Positions 1 to 7,912 of a stretch of 64,000 bases of DNA are shown here, in pieces. Position 1 is the first letter of the stretch. Every line of letters starts with the position of its first letter. The stretch covers positions 1 to 64,000 of the forward strand of contig JAPCJI010000001.1 of assembly GCA_027887005.1 (NCBI GenBank), read 5' to 3'. The position numbers were made by a program, and so were the translations under genes. This DNA is from Nitrososphaerota archaeon. Lineage in GTDB: Archaea > Thermoproteota > Nitrososphaeria > Nitrososphaerales > Gagatemarchaeaceae. Below the pieces are notes generated by a model. That model saw only the letters and a list, made by a program, of their open reading frames with translations. It did no database searches and was not told the DNA's origin.

Positions 1-53
1 AACTCCGGGTCGGCCCCGGCCCCTATCGCGAAAGCTCTTGCCTTGGTGTCCAA
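1..53 (-). CDS. N-terminal fragment of an unidentified protein, cut by window edge
   Basis: A frame opens with TTG 4 nt after the stop of the ubiquitin-like gene and stays open to the window edge. It reads about 17 residues beginning MDTKARAFAIGAGADPE. The tight spacing is typical of the minus-strand unit that it would extend. Too little is visible to name a family, and it could be chance. Confidence 0.3.
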   Translation of the reverse strand, partial: MDTKARAFAIGAGADPE

Positions 54-57
54 TCGC

Positions 58-315
58 TCACCCTCCGTGCGAGAAGGGAATGAGCACTACGTTTTCACCG
101 TCCCTGACGGTCCTGTGGCCTGAAGCTGGAACAAACGCCTCACCGTCTTCAATCATTATCAGAGTGTTATACTTCGTAAACCCAGGGTCGGGCTTCCCAG
201 AGAGCACCCTCAACCTTTCTACGATTTCCGCGGCGTCCAGGTCCGAATCCTCAAGCTTGACCACCTTGGCGCCCAGGCTTGTGCCGATATGTCCTAGGCA
301 TCTCACCATGATCAT
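58..315 (-). CDS. MoaD/ThiS-like ubiquitin-fold protein ending in Gly-Gly
   Basis: A small protein of 85 residues ending in SHGG. A beta-grasp fold with a C-terminal diglycine is the hallmark of MoaD/ThiS sulfur carriers and of archaeal small ubiquitin-like modifiers (SAMPs), which are adenylated at the last glycine by an E1-like enzyme. The segment before it (DGENVVLIPFSHGG) matches the usual final strand of MoaD. It overlaps the upstream ParB/SerK-like gene by 4 nt, so the two are probably translationally coupled. No E1-like or molybdopterin gene is visible in the window, so sulfur carrier and protein modifier cannot be told apart here. Confidence 0.6.
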   Translation of the reverse strand: MIMVRCLGHIGTSLGAKVVKLEDSDLDAAEIVERLRVLSGKPDPGFTKYNTLIMIEDGEAFVPASGHRTVRDGENVVLIPFSHGG

Positions 316-1133
316 GGCGAGTTGAGTAGGAGGAGCCTTTCCTTATACCTTCGACCTCCGTAAAGTGAATTCGCGGGGAGCAGCTTGCTCCTCGACGCCG
401 CCAGTCTTCGACGGAGCTCTGTCCCGGTCAGGTCCTCCAGTTCCGCGAGCGGGAAGTTCATTGCCACCGGCCTGGGGTCGATCGTGTGCATCGATGTCTT
501 GCACGGGAAGAACCGTCCTGTTCGAGCCGCTCGCACCACGTCGTCCTTGGTCAACCGCTGGACAAGGATAAGGACAGCTGTCGGATCCTGCAACGCTGAA
601 TCGATTTCGTCTTCAGGGACAAACTCCCTGGCCCATCCCGCGCTCAGTGCGAACGCATCGAATCTCCGGACGACTTCGAACGCTTCTGGGAGTCCGATGT
701 GTGATTCAGGCAGGTAGACGCCCTCTGAGCTGAACGCCGCGAGCCCGCATGCGCGTCCTTCCAGCTCCAGGAACGCGTCGGCGATGGTAGTGACTTTCGT
801 CAGTCCGAGGTCGGTCAGCAAACGTGATGTTTCGTCTCGAAGAGGGGAGGAGTAGACCCTGGCCCATCTGTTCAGTCTCACCGCCTTAGAGCTGTAGTCG
901 ATTGAGCAGCAAATGACGTTCCCGATCTTGAGCTTCTTGAACGCAGCCAGTCGGTGCATTCCGTCAAGGACAGTTCCGCTTTCCGCGTCAACCACGATTG
1001 GATCCTTCTGAAGGGCATCCTGCATCAGCTGTTTCGTAATTCGCTCTACGTGTGAGGGAATCGTTTCTTCATGCGGCAGCAGCGACGAGACGGGCCTTAC
1101 ATCTAACCTGACCCCAGTTCCTTCCAGGGCCAA
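312..1133 (-). CDS. ParB/Srx-superfamily protein, SerK/SbnI-like
   Basis: A protein of 273 residues with an N-terminal ParB-like domain. Residues 21-23 (HEE) and the motif DGMHRLAAF at about 57-65 match the nucleotide-binding region of the ParB/sulfiredoxin fold. In the archaeal free-serine kinase SerK and the staphylococcal SbnI, this fold phosphorylates L-serine with ADP or ATP. The length is near that of SerK, which favours a small-molecule kinase over a chromosome-partition protein; no parA or parS-like repeats are nearby. The start is TTG, 3 nt after the S17e stop. The specific substrate is inferred only from family resemblance. Confidence 0.55.
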   Translation of the reverse strand: MALEGTGVRLDVRPVSSLLPHEETIPSHVERITKQLMQDALQKDPIVVDAESGTVLDGMHRLAAFKKLKIGNVICCSIDYSSKAVRLNRWARVYSSPLRDETSRLLTDLGLTKVTTIADAFLELEGRACGLAAFSSEGVYLPESHIGLPEAFEVVRRFDAFALSAGWAREFVPEDEIDSALQDPTAVLILVQRLTKDDVVRAARTGRFFPCKTSMHTIDPRPVAMNFPLAELEDLTGTELRRRLAASRSKLLPANSLYGGRRYKERLLLLNSP

Positions 1134-1136
1134 GTG

Positions 1137-1361
1137 CTACTCCTCGGTCACTTCACCTTTGGTTTCTTCTTCAGGCCCTTCTTCCGTCGTCGTGTCTTCC
1201 TTGAGCGACTTTGTTATGTACCCGGCAATGTGGTTCCTCAACTGCTTCGAAGGAATCAGGGCGAGTTCAAAGAGGGCCTTCTTGTTCTTCTGGTAGTCGG
1301 AGCTGAAGGCCTCGGGATGTCTCTGTAGAATCAGCTCGGAAAGCCTTCTAGTCCTGTCCAA
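1137..1361 (-). CDS. rps17e: Small ribosomal subunit protein S17e
   Basis: A 74-residue protein whose middle carries the S17e signature IPSKQLRNHIAGYITK (residues about 37-52), preceded by the helix with FSSDYQKNKKALFE. S17e occurs in archaea and eukaryotes, not bacteria. The acidic Glu/Thr-rich tail (about 55-74) is longer than usual. The start is TTG; an in-frame stop lies just upstream, so no longer form is possible. It sits between tatD-like and serK-like genes in a tight minus-strand unit. Confidence 0.9.
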   Translation of the reverse strand: MDRTRRLSELILQRHPEAFSSDYQKNKKALFELALIPSKQLRNHIAGYITKSLKEDTTTEEGPEEETKGEVTEE

Positions 1362-1390
1362 TCGATTTCATCCCCAAGTTGGCAGGGTGA

Positions 1391-2131
1391 TTAACCTTTG
1401 GTTCCTGAACCGAGGTAGGCGAGGCTGTTCGCCAGGACCGCTTGGGCGCATTCGTCGAACGTCGTTCCCCAAAGTTCCGAGATCCGGAACACCACGCTCG
1501 GGATGAGAGTGGGTCCGCTGGCCCTACCCAGTGCGGCAAAGGGAACGGGCCCGTCGGTCTCAACCAGTACCAGCCCTCGGGGGTAGGACTGGACCATCCG
1601 CTGCAGTCTCCCTGATGAGAGCAGGGCGGGACCGAAGGATACGAAATAGCCCCTTTCCTCCGTCTCTCGGAGCAGCTCCTCCCCCTGGAACCAGTGGAGC
1701 TGGACCGACCCAAGATGGAAGCTTGAGAGGACCTCCAGGCATTCCTTCTCGGCTCCCCTGGAGTGGACCTGGACAGGCTTCCTGGAGGCTTCGCCGGCTG
1801 AAAGCAGGTCGCTGAATGTGCTAAGCTGGGCTTCCATCGGCGATTCATTCTTGTATTTCGGGTCGAGACCTATCTCGCCCACTCCGTCTGCGCTAGAGAT
1901 GTACTCGGAGACCCACGAAAGGCCCTCCCCCTTACCCGCCTCAGCAGGGTGGACGCCTATGAAGGGTCTGATAGTCTGGGGGAACTCCTTGGCTAGGGCC
2001 AGAGTTCGCATCGAACTCGCCTTCCCTATCCCTGACGAGACGAGAACCATGTCTAACGCGACCGCCGCCTCCACCACACTCTCTGGGTCTTCATACTCTC
2101 CCAGATGTAGATGGGAGTCGATGAAACGCAC
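1391..2131 (-). CDS. TatD-family metal-dependent hydrolase
   Basis: An amidohydrolase-fold protein of 246 residues. The TatD metal ligands are visible: HxH at residues 7-9 (DSHLHLG), GVHPAE near 78-83, GEIGLD at about 103-108, VHSRG around 142-146 and the late acidic motif VETDGPVP. Family members act as 3'-5' DNases or deacylases with divalent metals. The GTG start lies about 25 nt from a TATA-like box (CTGAAATACC, minus strand, 2151-2160). It is the first gene of the unit running into S17e, the SerK-like gene and the ubiquitin-like gene. Confidence 0.85.
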   Translation of the reverse strand: MRFIDSHLHLGEYEDPESVVEAAVALDMVLVSSGIGKASSMRTLALAKEFPQTIRPFIGVHPAEAGKGEGLSWVSEYISSADGVGEIGLDPKYKNESPMEAQLSTFSDLLSAGEASRKPVQVHSRGAEKECLEVLSSFHLGSVQLHWFQGEELLRETEERGYFVSFGPALLSSGRLQRMVQSYPRGLVLVETDGPVPFAALGRASGPTLIPSVVFRISELWGTTFDECAQAVLANSLAYLGSGTKG

Positions 2132-2300
2132 GCCCTGCCCTCCCGATGGTGGTATTTCAGACCACTCCTCGCACTACCGACGCAAAAGCGGGACGCAGAG
2201 GGTTCCAAGCACGATTTTCCCACCTCTTTTCCAAATAGGGGCGAGTTGAGCCTCCGGAGCGCCAAATAGGGCCTGCGGAGCTCGTTTTTCAGCCCAAAGG

Positions 2301-2310
2301 TTTTTAAATA
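2301..2310 (+). promoter_or_regulatory. TATA box of the histone gene
   Basis: TTTTTAAATA centred about 27 nt before the histone ATG at 2334, preceded by purines as in a BRE. This spacing places the transcription start within 1-3 nt of the start codon, so the mRNA would be essentially leaderless. Confidence 0.6.
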
Positions 2311-2333
2311 CACCCCTCCATTCTGAATAGACG

Positions 2334-2561
2334 ATGTCCAGTTCGGAGTTCGGCCTAGCGGCTGTCTACAGGGTAATCAAGAAGGCAGGCGCAGACAGGG
2401 TTGGGGACGACGCGGCCATGGAACTTAGGACGGAGCTCGAGACAGTGGGCCTACAGATATCAAAGGCTGCGGTCGAGCTGGCGGCCCACGCTGGTAGAAA
2501 GACGGTCAAGCCTTCGGACATCAAGCTGGCCGCTAAATCTGTCCTCAAGCAGAACTCATAG
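2334..2561 (+). CDS. Archaeal histone
   Basis: A protein of 75 residues with a single histone fold. The first helix and loop contain [16 protein letters not shown], the long central helix spans about 24-48, and the last part has [17 protein letters not shown], the classical archaeal histone pairing surface. There are no N- or C-terminal tails. It forms dimers that wrap DNA as extended polymers. It is a single gene, divergent from tatD-like and with its own strong TATA box. Together with Alba at 35.5 kb it gives this organism two chromatin protein families. Confidence 0.95.
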   Translation: MSSSEFGLAAVYRVIKKAGADRVGDDAAMELRTELETVGLQISKAAVELAAHAGRKTVKPSDIKLAAKSVLKQNS

Positions 2562-2919
2562 GAACACCGCCTAGGCCGGCAGCAAGGTCTTCCTGCACAC
2601 TTGTCTTGGGATAATGCGAGCAACAAGGATCTTCAGCCTGAGGTCCATGAGTTTGGGCCCCCTGAAGCTGCCGGGCTCTGATTTTCGCCGACCTAGACTT
2701 CGACCCCGCCATGACAACCCTCCGTGTAAGGCTTCTGACTTGAATTCCGAAGCCTTCGCCAGAACAGTGATCTCAAGTTAGGAGTGGGTCATCAGGGGTC
2801 TTTGACGATGGTTCACGCTTCAGACGATCTTGTCTGCATTGTGGCTTGATGGGAGTATCGCCGACGGTCATGGCTGAATGACGGTTCCGATGAAACGCTT
2901 GCGGTGGCTTCGGCTTCTT
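2562..2919. other. Gene-poor stretch between histone and RDD gene
   Basis: About 360 nt without a credible coding frame. No tRNA fold, repeat or clear C/D-box guide was recognised. It holds the 3' ends of two convergent transcripts. Confidence 0.4.
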
Positions 2920-3486
2920 CTACTTGGAAACGACCGTCGTCCCGGCCATGGTGTCAGTGTACTTCTGCCGGGCGCCCTTCGACATGGCAAGGCCGCCTAT
3001 GATATCCAGTAGGAGGAGCAACCAGTAAATCTTGCTGATGTTCCTGATGAACGCCTCTGTTATGTTCGGCTTTCCGCCACTTTTCGACACCACTTTCAGC
3101 CCCATCACTCCCTTTCCAATGGTGGCACCTCTACTCGACTCCATGAATGCGAAATACAGAAGGAACAGGAAGCCGAAGAGGAAAATGAACCCTCCGAAGA
3201 AGAGACCGTAGCCGAACACCCCCCCCAGGAGGAAGGAGGAGAGCGCGAATAACGCGATTATGTACAGGACCACGTACACTAGGATGCCGTCGATTATCAG
3301 TGCGGCAAAGCGCTTTACCCACAGCTGCTGGACAGCTTGGTCCTTCGCCAACGTGTCGAAACCTGTGGTGCTGGGCGCAGCTGATGCCGATGAAGATTGA
3401 GTTGCCACGCCTACGGGGGCCCCACAATTCGGGCAGAATGCGACGCCCGCAGGAACTTCCTTTCCACAGCTCGCACAGAAAGCCAA
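2920..3486 (-). CDS. Zinc-ribbon plus RDD-domain membrane protein
   Basis: A protein of 188 residues. A zinc ribbon with two CxxC pairs occupies residues 4-22 (CASCGKEV...FCPNCG), followed by a Ser/Ala-rich linker. The RDD domain starts near residue 52 with WVKRFAALIIDG, which carries the family Arg and Asp, and has about three to four hydrophobic segments (60-85, 88-113, 150-170). RDD proteins are integral membrane proteins, some linked to ion exchange, most uncharacterised. A minus-strand TTAAATAC box at 3515-3522 lies about 30 nt before the ATG. It is a single gene, convergent with the histone gene. Confidence 0.8.
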   Translation of the reverse strand: MAFCASCGKEVPAGVAFCPNCGAPVGVATQSSSASAAPSTTGFDTLAKDQAVQQLWVKRFAALIIDGILVYVVLYIIALFALSSFLLGGVFGYGLFFGGFIFLFGFLFLLYFAFMESSRGATIGKGVMGLKVVSKSGGKPNITEAFIRNISKIYWLLLLLDIIGGLAMSKGARQKYTDTMAGTTVVSK

Positions 3487-3850
3487 GTCTCGCCGTCAAT
3501 GTGTTTTGTTAGGGTATTTAACGGATTTTCAAATGTCACGGGGGCCATGATTTCGTGGCAGCCGAGACACGGTACCGACAAACCCCAGCCTAGGGCCCGG
3601 ATGCTGGTAATCCCCGGGGCAAGGTAGGGGGCAGGTGTTCAAAACTCGCGGCCCCTAAACGGTGCTGTCTGTGACCCTTGCAACATCACAGTAATCTCCA
3701 GAACGACGCTAAACAACTCCTCTTTGAATACTGGCCAATCCATGGTGGGGCACACAGGAAGACTGGAGCCCTTCATGGCTTCCTCCTCCGCGAATGGCCA
3801 ACGTTGACGTGCAAAATCACTTTAACCACACGTCTTGATGCCCTCGCCGA
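3487..3850. other. Intergenic stretch before tRNA-Glu
   Basis: No credible gene. It contains the promoter of the RDD gene (3515-3522, minus) and, near 3821-3829, a CTTTAA element about 26 nt before the tRNA-Glu 5' end, which is the likely tRNA promoter. Confidence 0.4.
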
Positions 3851-3925
3851 GCCCCGGTGGTGTAGCCCGGTCAAGCATGTTACCCTCTCGAGGTAGCGAC
3901 GCGAGTTCAAATCTCGCCCGGGGCA
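3851..3925 (+). tRNA. tRNA-Glu (CTC)
   Basis: A full cloverleaf without an intron. Acceptor GCCCCGG (3851-3857) pairs with CCGGGGC (3918-3924), with discriminator A at 3925. The D-stem is GTGT/GCAT. The anticodon stem TTACC/GGTAG flanks loop CTCTCGA, giving anticodon CTC at 3887-3889. The T-arm is GCGAG-TTCAAAT-CTCGC. CCA is not encoded. Confidence 0.95.
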
Positions 3926-4074
3926 CTTGAGGATCCATTGTCTGATTCCGGCATTTCTTCGGGCTAGATTTCCAAAGGTTCCATGGGTTTCCCAAGTCCG
4001 ATTGGTTTCAAGGAACCATTCTCACAGCCTCCGGACGGGCAACCTTCAAAAGCCGCTCAAACCTGTTCCACCTC

Positions 4075-4473
4075 GTGGTGGCAGAAGGTGTCAAGGGGTC
4101 AGTCGATGCGCGAGAAGTGCTAGTGAAGATTACGGTAAGCGACCCCACGAAGTCGCGAGATTGGTATTCGCGACTCTTTGGGAGAGGCCCTGACCTGGAA
4201 CCCTTTCCCGGAAACGTTGAGTACAAGGTCGGGGGTGCATGGGTGCAAATCGTGGGCGGCAGGGTGCAGGCTTCGAGTTGGGCCCTTGAGTTGGAGGTCG
4301 GAGACCTATCTCGCGAGCGAGAGCGGCTCCGGGAGGGCGGGATCGCAGCGACAGAGATCAACACCGTTCCTGAGGTGATCAGTTATTTTGATCTCAGCGA
4401 CCCAGATGGCAATCGGATGAGGTGGTTCGAGGTGTTGACCTCCGACCCCAAGGTCACTGGCGCCCGTGGGTAG
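4075..4473 (+). CDS. VOC/glyoxalase-fold protein
   Basis: A protein of 132 residues resembling the vicinal oxygen chelate superfamily. It has a beta-alpha-beta-beta-beta repeat opening with LVKITVSDPTKSRDWYSRLFG and closing with YFDLSDPDGNRMRWFEVL, the usual final strand with a metal-ligand Glu (in WFEVL). Family members include glyoxalases, dioxygenases and antibiotic-binding proteins. Only part of the usual metal ligand set is apparent, so a binding role is as likely as catalysis. The start is GTG; the gene stands alone after tRNA-Glu. Confidence 0.65.
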   Translation: MVAEGVKGSVDAREVLVKITVSDPTKSRDWYSRLFGRGPDLEPFPGNVEYKVGGAWVQIVGGRVQASSWALELEVGDLSRERERLREGGIAATEINTVPEVISYFDLSDPDGNRMRWFEVLTSDPKVTGARG

Positions 4474-4601
4474 AAACAGGAATCTGTTCCTGAAGCGGAA
4501 GTCCACGTTTCCCAGTTTCGAAACTCACGATAGAGAGACCGTCTGTCATCCAATTTCTGGGAGACCCTAGTTTGTTCAGACGCATGTGGAATGTGTCGAG
4601 A

Positions 4602-5150
4602 CTACCGGCGGAGGAGCTCGAAGAATTCCTGCCTCGATTTCGCGTCCTGGAATTGGCCCCTTATCTCGGAAGTGATTATCTTGCTTCCGTTCTTCACCCC
4701 CCTCATCCTCATGCAGAGGTGTTCGGCTTCGACCACAACTATCACTCCCAAAGGCGAGAGGGTCGAGTCTATCGCTTCCGCCAGCTGCTTGGTCATTCGC
4801 TCCTGGAGCTGGAGCCTCTTCGAGTACCCGTCCACGAGTCTGACAAGCTTCGAAAGCCCCACGACCTTTCCTCTGGGGATGTAGCCGATGTGGACCTTGC
4901 CGAAGAAGGGCAGCAGATGATGCTCGCAGAGACTGAAGAATTCCACGTCCTTGCAGATTACGATTCCTGTTGTTTCGTTGAACTCAACTTGGAGCACCTT
5001 CTTCGGGTCCATCGAATACCCCTCCGTAAGTTCCTCCAGGGCCTCTGCCACCCTCCTCGGAGTGCCCCTGAGGCCTTCCCTCTGGGGGTCCTGCCCCAGC
5101 GAGTCAAGTATCGACCTCACAGAGGCTTCAATTCGCCCTTTGTTCTTCAT
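4602..5150 (-). CDS. folE: GTP cyclohydrolase I
   Basis: A protein of 182 residues, the normal length for FolE type I. It converts GTP to 7,8-dihydroneopterin triphosphate, the first step of pterin synthesis. Zinc ligands are present: CEHH at 75-78 and the Cys in EHLCMRMRG at about 146; the active-site region [16 protein letters not shown] is intact. Many archaea use the unrelated MptA (FolE2), so a bacterial-type FolE is worth noting. A minus-strand TATA box at 5178-5183 lies about 30 nt before the ATG. It is a monocistronic gene ahead of the FTR1-like gene transcribed the same way. Confidence 0.92.
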   Translation of the reverse strand: MKNKGRIEASVRSILDSLGQDPQREGLRGTPRRVAEALEELTEGYSMDPKKVLQVEFNETTGIVICKDVEFFSLCEHHLLPFFGKVHIGYIPRGKVVGLSKLVRLVDGYSKRLQLQERMTKQLAEAIDSTLSPLGVIVVVEAEHLCMRMRGVKNGSKIITSEIRGQFQDAKSRQEFFELLRR

Positions 5151-5229
5151 CTATCCTGACCGCCGCCTGATTCCCAGTTATAGAATTGTCCCTGGAGCAC
5201 GGCTGAACTGCGGTGCCGGGGCCCGCCTT

Positions 5230-5895
5230 CTAAGAGCCGCCCGCGAACGCGAGCAGGATTCCACTGGCAAAGAAGTATGTCCCGAAGGTCAGCAGTACGC
5301 ACCCAGCCAGCAGGTCGAGTGCCCACCTCGGGAACCTGATCAGGTAGTCATAGGACACCGCCGAGATCAAGACTATGAGTATCAGGCTCACCGCAGCTCC
5401 GGTGAGCGTCCACTGCAGGTTGATGGTCCCCGCGGCTGCGAGGACGAGGCTCGCCTCGAAACCTTCCGTCAACGTTATCGTGAACACGGGAAGTGCATTC
5501 AGCGGGGAAAAGGGTAGGACGTCCGGCCTCTTGTCGCCGTAGTGTTCCATATCCTTCTCCACGACCTCGGATTCGACCTTCTCCATTTTTGCCCGGAACG
5601 ACTTCTTCCCAAAGTAGTATCGCTTGAACCCCCGAAGGAACCTGTAGGAAAAGTACAGGATGACCGTCCCCGTGGCGACATCGATGACCGCTTCGGGGAA
5701 GAACAGGAAGACCTGGCGCACCCCGACGAAGAGAAAGACAGAGGCGGCGCCCCCGGCGAGGACCCCAAGGAGGACGTTGTTCTTACCGAGCTGCTTCACT
5801 GTTGCCAATGAAAGTATGGCGACCTCGCTCCCCTCGACAAGGATAGCCTTGAAGGCGAGGAGGAAAGACGCGACGATTACAACAGTGTCGGTCAA
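5230..5895 (-). CDS. FTR1-like membrane permease
   Basis: A polytopic membrane protein of 221 residues with about six to seven hydrophobic segments. Two E-G-x-E motifs occur in membrane helices: VEGSEVAILSL near residues 20-30 and TEGFEASLVLAA around 143-154. In FTR1/OFeT iron permeases the paired REGxE motifs bind iron, and the two-fold arrangement matches. The Arg before each EG is replaced (Val, Thr). A charged cytosolic loop (about 92-125) separates the halves. The substrate could be iron or another metal; no ferroxidase partner is adjacent. Confidence 0.6.
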   Translation of the reverse strand: MTDTVVIVASFLLAFKAILVEGSEVAILSLATVKQLGKNNVLLGVLAGGAASVFLFVGVRQVFLFFPEAVIDVATGTVILYFSYRFLRGFKRYYFGKKSFRAKMEKVESEVVEKDMEHYGDKRPDVLPFSPLNALPVFTITLTEGFEASLVLAAAGTINLQWTLTGAAVSLILIVLISAVSYDYLIRFPRWALDLLAGCVLLTFGTYFFASGILLAFAGGS

Positions 5896-5975
5896 GGCGA
5901 TTCCGCCTCCCGCCTTGGCGATTTAGCTCTTGTCGCGAGAGCAAGACATAAGATTGCGAGTGCCGAAACTGACCC

Positions 5976-7901
5976 GTGGCGCGTGCCGTCGCGGTCTCAG
6001 ATTTCACGCTGTATTCGATGCTCTCGGAACCCAGCCTTTCGCCGGACGGCAATAAGGTGGCCTTCTCCGCAAGGCGGGCCAACCTGAAGGAGGACGGCTA
6101 TGATTCAGAGGTGTACGTGGCCGATACCAAGAGGGGGAATCCAGAACTCTTCACCACCGGGAAGAAGGACTATGACCCCAGGTGGTCCCCAGACGGGAAA
6201 TCAATCCTGTTTCTCTCGAGGCGCCTCTTCGAGAAGGAGGACAAGGGGAACGCGCTCTACGTGATAGGGGTCAAGGGGGGCGAGGCCAGGCTGGTCTTCA
6301 AGTCGAAGGACGGCATCGACAACCCACAGTGGTCCCCGGATTGCCGGACCATCTACTTCCTTTCCTTCGTTTCGAAGAAGCAGAAGGAGGACGTCAAGGT
6401 GATCAGGAGGCTGACCTTCTGGTTCAACGGTATCGGGTTCATCTACAATCGAAGGAAGCACCTTTTCAAGGCCGACATCAGGACCGGAAAGGTCAAGCAG
6501 CTGACCAAGGGCCAATTCGACGTCGCAGATTTCGCCCTCTCTAACGACGGCAAGAGAATCGCCTATCTTTCATCCTCGGACGACCTGAAGCCGTACATCG
6601 CCGACGTGTATGTGGCCGACCTCTCCTCGGGCAATAGGAAGAAGCTCACGCGGTCCGACATGGAGATCACAGCTCTTGCCTGGGCCCCAGACGACAACTC
6701 GATTGCCATCTGTGGGGACGAGCTCCCAGCGGGGTTCGCCTCTCACGTCCGCATCTGGACTCTCGAAGTGAGGACCCGAAAGCTCTCGAAGGCCGAGTCC
6801 GTGGACAGGAACAAGGCGAATGCTCTGAACAGTGACGCGCGGGCGAAGGCCCACGGCCCTGGCAACATCATCTGGTCCAAGGAAGGCATCTACTACCTCC
6901 AGGCGGACGCAGGCTCGGTACACGTCTACAGGGCGAGGCCGGGGGGAGAGCCAGAACTCGTCGTGGGCGGCAAGAGGAGCGTAGAGGGATACGATGTCAG
7001 AGACGGAAAGATCGCCTTCGTCGCCATGGACGACAGCCACCTCGAGGAGCTCTACCTGAAGTCGGGGAGGGAACGGGCTCTCTCTGCCCTCAACCAGAAG
7101 GTCTACGAGGAGTTGAACATACTTCAGCCGCGGCAGGTCTCCTTCAAGGCGAGCGACGGCGAATCCATAGACGGCTGGGTCCTGATGCCTGAGCGGAAAG
7201 GAAAGGTACCGGGGCTATTGTATGTGCACGGAGGACCGAAGACCGCGTTCGGGGACGCCTACATGCACGAATTCCAGGCCTTCGCTGCGGCTGGCTATGC
7301 AGTCGTCTACTTCAACCCTAGGGGGAGCGACGGTTACTCTGAGAAGTTTGCAGACATTCGAGGTAGGTACGGCACCAGGGACTACGACGACCTCATGGAG
7401 GGTCTTGACTGGGTCCTGAAGAAGTTCCCCCAGATTGACGGACGGCGGCTCGCAATCGCGGGAGGTTCATATGGCGGATTCATGACCAACTGGGCAATCG
7501 GGCACACCAAGAGGTTCAGGGCTGCCGTGGCGGACAGGAGCATCGCGAACTGGATCAGCTTCTGGGGGACTTCGGACATCGGGCCCCACTTCACAGAGGA
7601 CCAGGTGGGCGGAGACCCATGGAGCGCCGAAGAGAAGCTGCTCAACGATTCGCCGCTCAGATACGCCCCCAACGTGGTAACGCCCCTGCTCTTGGTCCAC
7701 TCCATGGAGGACTACAGATGCTGGATGGTTGAAGGGCTCGAGTTCTTCACCGCACTCAAGAAACTGGGGAAGGAGGCAGAACTGGTGCTCTTCCCAGGCG
7801 AGAGCCATGACCTCTCAAGGGTGGGCAAGCCGAAGCACCGGGTCTCGAGGCTGAACCACTACATCCGCTGGTTAGACGAACACCTGAAGCGCAACAATTA
7901 G
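5976..7901 (+). CDS. S9-family prolyl oligopeptidase / acylaminoacyl-peptidase
   Basis: A protein of 641 residues. The first two thirds form a beta-propeller with repeated TolB/WD-like blades (for example SPDGNKVAF, WSPDGKSILFL). The C-terminal alpha/beta-hydrolase domain has GGSYGGFM with catalytic Ser about 498, Asp in SMEDYR about 579 and His in GESHDLS about 611. Such enzymes cleave short peptides or acylated residues in the cytosol. No signal peptide is seen. The GTG start is about 26 nt from CATAAGAT, so the mRNA is likely leaderless. It heads a co-directional run up to deoxyhypusine synthase. Confidence 0.9.
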   Translation: MARAVAVSDFTLYSMLSEPSLSPDGNKVAFSARRANLKEDGYDSEVYVADTKRGNPELFTTGKKDYDPRWSPDGKSILFLSRRLFEKEDKGNALYVIGVKGGEARLVFKSKDGIDNPQWSPDCRTIYFLSFVSKKQKEDVKVIRRLTFWFNGIGFIYNRRKHLFKADIRTGKVKQLTKGQFDVADFALSNDGKRIAYLSSSDDLKPYIADVYVADLSSGNRKKLTRSDMEITALAWAPDDNSIAICGDELPAGFASHVRIWTLEVRTRKLSKAESVDRNKANALNSDARAKAHGPGNIIWSKEGIYYLQADAGSVHVYRARPGGEPELVVGGKRSVEGYDVRDGKIAFVAMDDSHLEELYLKSGRERALSALNQKVYEELNILQPRQVSFKASDGESIDGWVLMPERKGKVPGLLYVHGGPKTAFGDAYMHEFQAFAAAGYAVVYFNPRGSDGYSEKFADIRGRYGTRDYDDLMEGLDWVLKKFPQIDGRRLAIAGGSYGGFMTNWAIGHTKRFRAAVADRSIANWISFWGTSDIGPHFTEDQVGGDPWSAEEKLLNDSPLRYAPNVVTPLLLVHSMEDYRCWMVEGLEFFTALKKLGKEAELVLFPGESHDLSRVGKPKHRVSRLNHYIRWLDEHLKRNN

Positions 7902-7912
7902 GCGATTCAAGG

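Noticed and set aside
1348-1848. A minus-strand frame overlapping the tatD-like and S17e genes
   Set aside because: It is a shifted reading of the TatD gene without homology.
2820-2915. Possible C/D-box guide RNA (CGATGAA and CTGA strings near 2875-2892)
   Set aside because: The boxes are imperfect and unevenly spaced, and no guide match could be tested.
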